A stretch of DNA of 9,342 nucleotides from Deltaproteobacteria bacterium (lineage in GTDB: Bacteria; Myxococcota_A; Bradymonadia; UBA7976; VGTA01). A model generated the notes under the pieces. The model saw only the letters and a list, made by a program, of their open reading frames with translations, searched no databases and had not been told where the DNA came from. The position numbers and the translations under genes are program-made. Below are positions 6,413 to 9,342 of the stretch, one piece after another. The stretch spans positions 1 through 9,342 of the forward strand of contig VGTA01000078.1 in the NCBI GenBank assembly GCA_016874875.1, written 5' to 3'. Each line of letters starts with the position of its first letter. Positions within the stretch are counted from its first letter, which is position 1.

Positions 6413-6964
6413 TCACGAGCGGCGCGAGACCATCAAGAAGCGGAAGTCCCCCTCGCCCTCGCTGCGCGTCTCCACGGCGTCGTCGAGGGTGGCGGCGGCG
6501 TGAATCTTGCGGCGCTCCGCCGACGAGAGGCCCTCGATCACGGCGCGGCGGCCCGTGTGCTTCACCACGTCCACCGCGTCCGCCGCGATCACCTCCAAGA
6601 GCGCCCGGCGCGCCGCCCCGCCGCCGAGGTCGATGGAGCAGGGGAGGGAGGCGCTGAGGCCGTTAAAGGAGGCCATCTGGGCGAGGCGGGTGAGGGCGGA
6701 GAGCGCCTCGGGGTCGCGGCGGAGGGGGCGGAGCTGGCCGGAGAGGGCGAACGTGAGCTCCTCCTCGGAGTGCGTCACGCCCACGCGGACGGCGAGGCCG
6801 ACGCGGGCGAAAAAGCCCTCAAGGAGCTGCGCGCCGCGCGCGCCCGCCGCCGCGCGCTCGGCGGCGCTGAGGTCCCCCTCCGCGCGCCGCCCGCGCCCCG
6901 CCCCGCGCCCCCCCCCCCCGCCCGAACCGCTCGCCCCGCTCGCCCTCTGAGGTGCGTCGCTCAT
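6413..6964 (-). CDS. jag: Jag/KhpB-like RNA-binding protein (degenerate KH plus R3H domain)
   Basis: This 183-residue protein occupies the jag (khpB) position directly after yidC, overlapping its stop as ATGA, with GGAGG at 6972-6976 seven bases upstream. Residues about 1-40 are a Gly/Arg/Ser-rich disordered leader, and there is no Jag-N domain. Residues about 45-135 align with the Jag KH domain (LLEGFFARVGLAVRVGV, then SALTRLAQMASFNG). However, the expected GXXG loop (normally LIGRRGETL) reads PLRRDPEAL, so both glycines are missing. Residues about 136-183 form an R3H domain with the R151-xxx-H155 motif in SSAERRKIHAAATL, followed by VETRSEGEGDFRFLMVSRR. Jag/KhpB proteins bind RNA and affect cell shape or division in Gram-positive bacteria. 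The role here is inferred from family and position. Confidence 0.85.
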   Translation of the reverse strand: MSDAPQRASGASGSGGGGGRGAGRGRRAEGDLSAAERAAAGARGAQLLEGFFARVGLAVRVGVTHSEEELTFALSGQLRPLRRDPEALSALTRLAQMASFNGLSASLPCSIDLGGGAARRALLEVIAADAVDVVKHTGRRAVIEGLSSAERRKIHAAATLDDAVETRSEGEGDFRFLMVSRRS

Positions 6965-8781
6965 ACGGCCGCCTCCATCTTCTTTTGGGTGTAGACCTGC
7001 TGGATGATCCCGAGAATCGTGTTAACGAAGATGTACACCACCAGCCCGCTCGGCAAAAAGAGCATCATGGCGCTAAACATCAGCGGCATAAAGGTGGTCA
7101 TCATCTTGCGCTGCGTCTCGTCCATGCCGGGGGTGGGGTTGAGGCGCGCCTGCGCGAGCATGAGCCCCCCGAGGAGGACGGGGCTGACGAAGTAGGGGTC
7201 GGGCATGGAGAGGTCGTGCAGCCAGCCAAAGAACTCCGCCTGGTAGAGCTCCACGGCGGTGTAGATGGTGCGGTAGAGGGCGAAGTAGATGGGCATCATG
7301 GCGAGCATCGGCAGGCAGCCGGCGAGGGGGTTGACGCCGTGCTGCTTGTAGAGCGCCATCGTCTCCTGCTGGAAGCGGACGGGGTCGGTCTGCTGATACT
7401 GCTCCTTGAGGCGCTGCATCTCGGGCTGAATCTTCTTCATCGCCGCCATCGACTTGAACTGCTTGACCGTGAGGGGCAGCGTCAGCAGCTTGACGAGGAT
7501 GGTGAGCAGGATGATGGCGACGCCCCAGTTGGGGATCACATCAAAGAAGGTGCGCATCATAAAGAGCATCGGCAGGCAGATCGGGGTAAAGACCCCAAAG
7601 TCAATCGCCGCGCCGAGGGAGGGGGAGTGGGCGTTGAGCGCCTCGAGCATCTTGGGGCCGCCGTAGAGGGTCACGCGCTCCTCGAGGGTGGCGCCCGGCT
7701 TGAGGAAGCCGTCGCCCTGCGTGAGGACGGCGATGGCGCTCACGGGGGAGGTGCCCGGCAGGGCGGCGCCGAGGAGGGCGGCGCGGGGCTCTATGGACTC
7801 CTCGCAGGTGAAGGGGCGCTCAACGCTGAGGGCGCTCATGAAGTAGCGGTTGTTGACGCCCACCCACCGCGCGTCGAGGAAGCTCATGGGCTCCTTGTCC
7901 TCCACCTTGCCGGCGAGGGCGCCGAGGGCGTCGCGCTCGAGGTCGCCGCCGTGGGCGCAGAGCGCCTCGAGCATGTTGAGGGGGGGCGATAACAGGCTCC
8001 CCTCGCTCTCGGCGTGGTCCTGCAGGGCGCGCGTGACCCCGAGGAGGCGCACGGGCACCTGCTCCGCGCCGAGATTCTTGACCTGCACGGCGGCGATCAC
8101 GGCGTAGCGGTCCGCGGCGAGGGTGAAGGCGCGCGTCACCTCCACGCCCCGGGCGCGGAGCCGGAGCGTCAGGTCCACGCCGGGGGCGGAGGGAATCTCC
8201 TCATAGGCGCCCACGAGCGGCTCGTTGCTCACGACCAGCTCAAGCGCCGGCGGCAGGAAGGGCGCGGCGCCCCCCTCGGCGGCGCGGTCGGCGAGGTACG
8301 ACTCGGCGGGGCGCGCGAGCGCGTAGGGCGCCGCGCCGCCGCGCAGCCGGCGCAGGTACTGCGGCTCAAGAATCTGCCACTCGGAGAGCTGGCCGTGGGA
8401 GTTGACCTGCACCGCCTGCTTGTGGTCCACGGTGAGCGTCTTGAGCGGGACGGCGGGGGTCGCGGCGCGGGCGCGGGCGGCGAGCGCCTCCGCGCTGAGG
8501 TCGGTGAGGCCCAGGGCGGCGCCCTGCTGCGCGGCGCCCTGCTGCGCGGCGCCCTGCTGCGCGGCGCCCTGCTGCGCGGCGAGGGTGTCCGCCGAGCGCT
8601 GCACGGGCGCGGGGGGCGGGAAGAGCCACTGCCAGAGCATCACCACGCCCATCGACAAGGCGAGGGTGTAGATGAGCTGGTTGGGGTTCTCTTGCCTGTT
8701 CCGTTGGCGTCGAGTCTGTCTTCTCATGGGCGTGTCACGGCTCCGGGGGGGCATCGGTGCGGGCGGGGGGGACGGGGTCAT
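6961..8781 (-). CDS. yidC: Membrane protein insertase YidC (Oxa1 family)
   Basis: YidC inserts and folds inner-membrane proteins, alone or with SecYEG. The 606-residue product has TM1 at about 35-53 (LIYTLALSMGVVMLWQWLF). A Gln/Ala repeat linker (68-87) and a large periplasmic P1 domain (about 110-375) follow, as is usual in Gram-negative YidC. The conserved core starts at about 395. K431, in ILVKLLTLPLT, takes the place of the hydrophilic-groove arginine (E. coli R366). NPLAGCLPMLAMMPIYFALY, then LMLAQARLNPTPGM and a final hairpin with PSGLVVYIFVN, complete the family signature. Start choice is uncertain: ATG 8781 has AGG 5 bases upstream but overlaps yidD by 47 bases. ATG 8727 (MRRQTRRQRN...) lies 7 bases after the yidD stop and gives a more typical N-terminus, but lacks a well-placed Shine-Dalgarno. 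Confidence 0.97.
   Translation of the reverse strand: MTPSPPPAPMPPRSRDTPMRRQTRRQRNRQENPNQLIYTLALSMGVVMLWQWLFPPPAPVQRSADTLAAQQGAAQQGAAQQGAAQQGAALGLTDLSAEALAARARAATPAVPLKTLTVDHKQAVQVNSHGQLSEWQILEPQYLRRLRGGAAPYALARPAESYLADRAAEGGAAPFLPPALELVVSNEPLVGAYEEIPSAPGVDLTLRLRARGVEVTRAFTLAADRYAVIAAVQVKNLGAEQVPVRLLGVTRALQDHAESEGSLLSPPLNMLEALCAHGGDLERDALGALAGKVEDKEPMSFLDARWVGVNNRYFMSALSVERPFTCEESIEPRAALLGAALPGTSPVSAIAVLTQGDGFLKPGATLEERVTLYGGPKMLEALNAHSPSLGAAIDFGVFTPICLPMLFMMRTFFDVIPNWGVAIILLTILVKLLTLPLTVKQFKSMAAMKKIQPEMQRLKEQYQQTDPVRFQQETMALYKQHGVNPLAGCLPMLAMMPIYFALYRTIYTAVELYQAEFFGWLHDLSMPDPYFVSPVLLGGLMLAQARLNPTPGMDETQRKMMTTFMPLMFSAMMLFLPSGLVVYIFVNTILGIIQQVYTQKKMEAAV
8521..8580 (-). repeat. Perfect 15-bp x4 tandem repeat (AAQQG) in yidC
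   Basis: GCCCTGCTGCGCGGC is repeated four times without a mismatch. On the coding strand each unit encodes Ala-Ala-Gln-Gln-Gly. The array forms the linker between TM1 and the periplasmic P1 domain of YidC. Perfect identity at the DNA level suggests recent expansion or ongoing slippage. Confidence 0.95.
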
Positions 8782-9037
8782 GGCCGCCTGGGTGCCAAGG
8801 GTGGCAGCGCGCGAGGCGCGCGAGGGTGAGCCAGGTCCCCTTGAGCGCGCCCCACTCTCGGTAGGCGTCGAGGGCGTACTGTGAGCAGGTGGGGGCGAAG
8901 CGGCAGCTGGGCGGCTTGAGGGGCGAGATGTAGCGCCTGTAGGCGTGTATGGGCGCCGAGAGGGCGCGCGCGGCGAGGGTGAGGGGCGGGCGACCGTGGT
9001 GGGCGCAGTGGTGGGCGCCGCGGCGCGGCGCGCACAT
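8735..9037 (-). CDS. yidD: Membrane protein insertion efficiency factor YidD
   Basis: This 100-residue protein has the full YidD signature: YRRYISPLKPPSCRFAPTCS, then QYALDAYREWGALKGTW and LARCHPWHPGGHDPVP. YidD is a small membrane-associated protein with conserved cysteines, encoded between rnpA and yidC, that helps YidC-dependent insertion. A His/Arg-rich N-terminal leader of about 20 residues precedes the amphipathic helix LTLAARALSAPIHAY. ATG 9037 has AGGAGG at 9044-9049, 6 bases upstream, and overlaps the rnpA stop as TGATG. The 3' end overlaps yidC if the longer yidC start is used. Confidence 0.97.
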   Translation of the reverse strand: MCAPRRGAHHCAHHGRPPLTLAARALSAPIHAYRRYISPLKPPSCRFAPTCSQYALDAYREWGALKGTWLTLARLARCHPWHPGGHDPVPPARTDAPPEP

Positions 9038-9342
9038 CAGGGGCCTCCTCGTCGGGGGGGCGTCTGCGGCGCCCCTCCGCGCGGCGCTCGTCCCTGCGGG
9101 GCGCCTCCCTGCGGGGCGCCTCCCTGCGGGGCGCCTCCCTGCGGGGCGCCTCCCTGCGGGGCACCCCCCCGGGGCGCACCTCCCCGGGGCGCACCTCCCT
9201 GCGGCGTCCCCCGCGGCGTCCCCCGCGGCGTCCCCCGCGGCGCGTCTGCCCGCTGCGCCAAGGCGCGCGCCGCCTGCTCTCCGAGGGCGGCGAGCTCCGC
9301 GACGAGGGGGGCGAGGGCGCGCGGGGGCGACTCCTGCTTGAT
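9037..9342 (-). CDS. rnpA: Ribonuclease P protein component (RnpA), C-terminal part with a repeat-rich tail; 5' end outside the window
   Basis: The frame is open from the window edge to a TGA at 9039-9037. The visible start, IKQESPPRALAPLVAELAAL, looks like the end of RnpA: the final strand DIVxIAK and C-terminal helix of the family. Position directly before yidD, with a TGATG overlap, supports this. RnpA assists the catalytic RNase P RNA in tRNA 5' maturation. The core with the RNR motif lies beyond the window. After the helix, about 70 further residues are low complexity: three TPRG units, then GGAPR/GGAPQ pentapeptides, ending PPRRGGP. Such a tail is far longer than usual for RnpA. The identification rests on context and a short segment. 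A TTG at 9261 could be mistaken for a start, but the frame stays open upstream of it. Confidence 0.72.
   Translation of the reverse strand: MKQESPPRALAPLVAELAALGEQAARALAQRADAPRGTPRGTPRGTPQGGAPRGGAPRGGAPQGGAPQGGAPQGGAPQGGAPQGRAPRGGAPQTPPRRGGP
9092..9196 (-). repeat. 15-bp tandem repeat (GGAPQ/GGAPR), seven units, in the rnpA tail
   Basis: Five units of CCCTGCGGGGCGCCT run from 9092, the fifth slightly altered. Two identical variant units, CCCCGGGGCGCACCT, follow at 9167-9181 and 9182-9196. In rnpA they encode GGAPQ and GGAPR pentapeptides, a basic disordered tail. Confidence 0.9.
9205..9240 (-). repeat. Perfect 12-bp x3 tandem repeat (TPRG) in the rnpA tail
   Basis: CGTCCCCCGCGG occurs three times in perfect tandem, next to the 15-bp array. 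It encodes repeated Thr-Pro-Arg-Gly at the junction between the RnpA C-terminal helix and the longer low-complexity tail. Confidence 0.9.

Noticed and set aside
6952..7992. Plus-strand open frame opposite yidC
   Set aside because: It is a His/Glu/Gly-rich shadow of the YidC codons with no family resemblance.
9092..9240. CRISPR-like array
   Set aside because: The units are contiguous 15- and 12-base tandem repeats without spacers and they preserve a reading frame, so they are coding minisatellites.

Overview
This is a chromosomal housekeeping segment in which every gene I can support runs leftward (minus strand). From right to left the order is rnpA (3' part), yidD, yidC, a jag/khpB-like gene, gyrB, an unrecognised gene, proC, divIVA and mepA (N-terminal part). 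The DNA is very GC-rich, with GC-rich third codon positions. Ala, Gly, Pro and Arg low-complexity protein segments are common. YidC carries a large periplasmic domain before its membrane core, GyrB carries the long TOPRIM-proximal insertion of many Gram-negative bacteria, and MepA is a periplasmic murein endopeptidase. These traits plus DivIVA point to a high-GC Gram-negative bacterium, possibly a deltaproteobacterial or myxobacterial-type lineage (Myxococcota or Bradymonadales-like). That placement is an inference and is not proven by the window.

Right part (about 6413-9342): rnpA, yidD, yidC and jag form a tightly packed cluster with stop/start overlaps (TGATG, a 47-base overlap, ATGA). This is the conserved rpmH-rnpA-yidD-yidC-jag block usually found near the replication origin, covering RNase P protein, membrane protein insertion and an RNA-binding protein. 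The RnpA C-terminus has an unusual repeat-rich tail, YidC has a perfect pentapeptide repeat, and the Jag-like protein has lost the GXXG loop of its KH domain.

Middle (about 2876-6412): a 192-base gap separates jag from gyrB. It holds a convincing extended -10 promoter and a perfect 9-bp GC hairpin. gyrB has a strong ribosome binding site and is followed after 9 bases by a 221-codon gene of unknown function with a GTG start.

Left part (1-2875): a 208-base gap contains a hexanucleotide tandem repeat (GCTTGA x5). It is followed by proC, divIVA and mepA, joined by a TGATG overlap and a 1-base gap. The cluster couples proline synthesis to polar growth or division and to peptidoglycan remodelling, a layout recalling the yggS-proC-yggT-divIVA neighbourhood.

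No tRNA, rRNA, insertion sequence, CRISPR array or phage gene was seen. The most unusual property is the repeated occurrence of short tandem repeats, all with periods divisible by three, inside otherwise conserved housekeeping genes. I do not see a defence system or other novel multi-gene system here.
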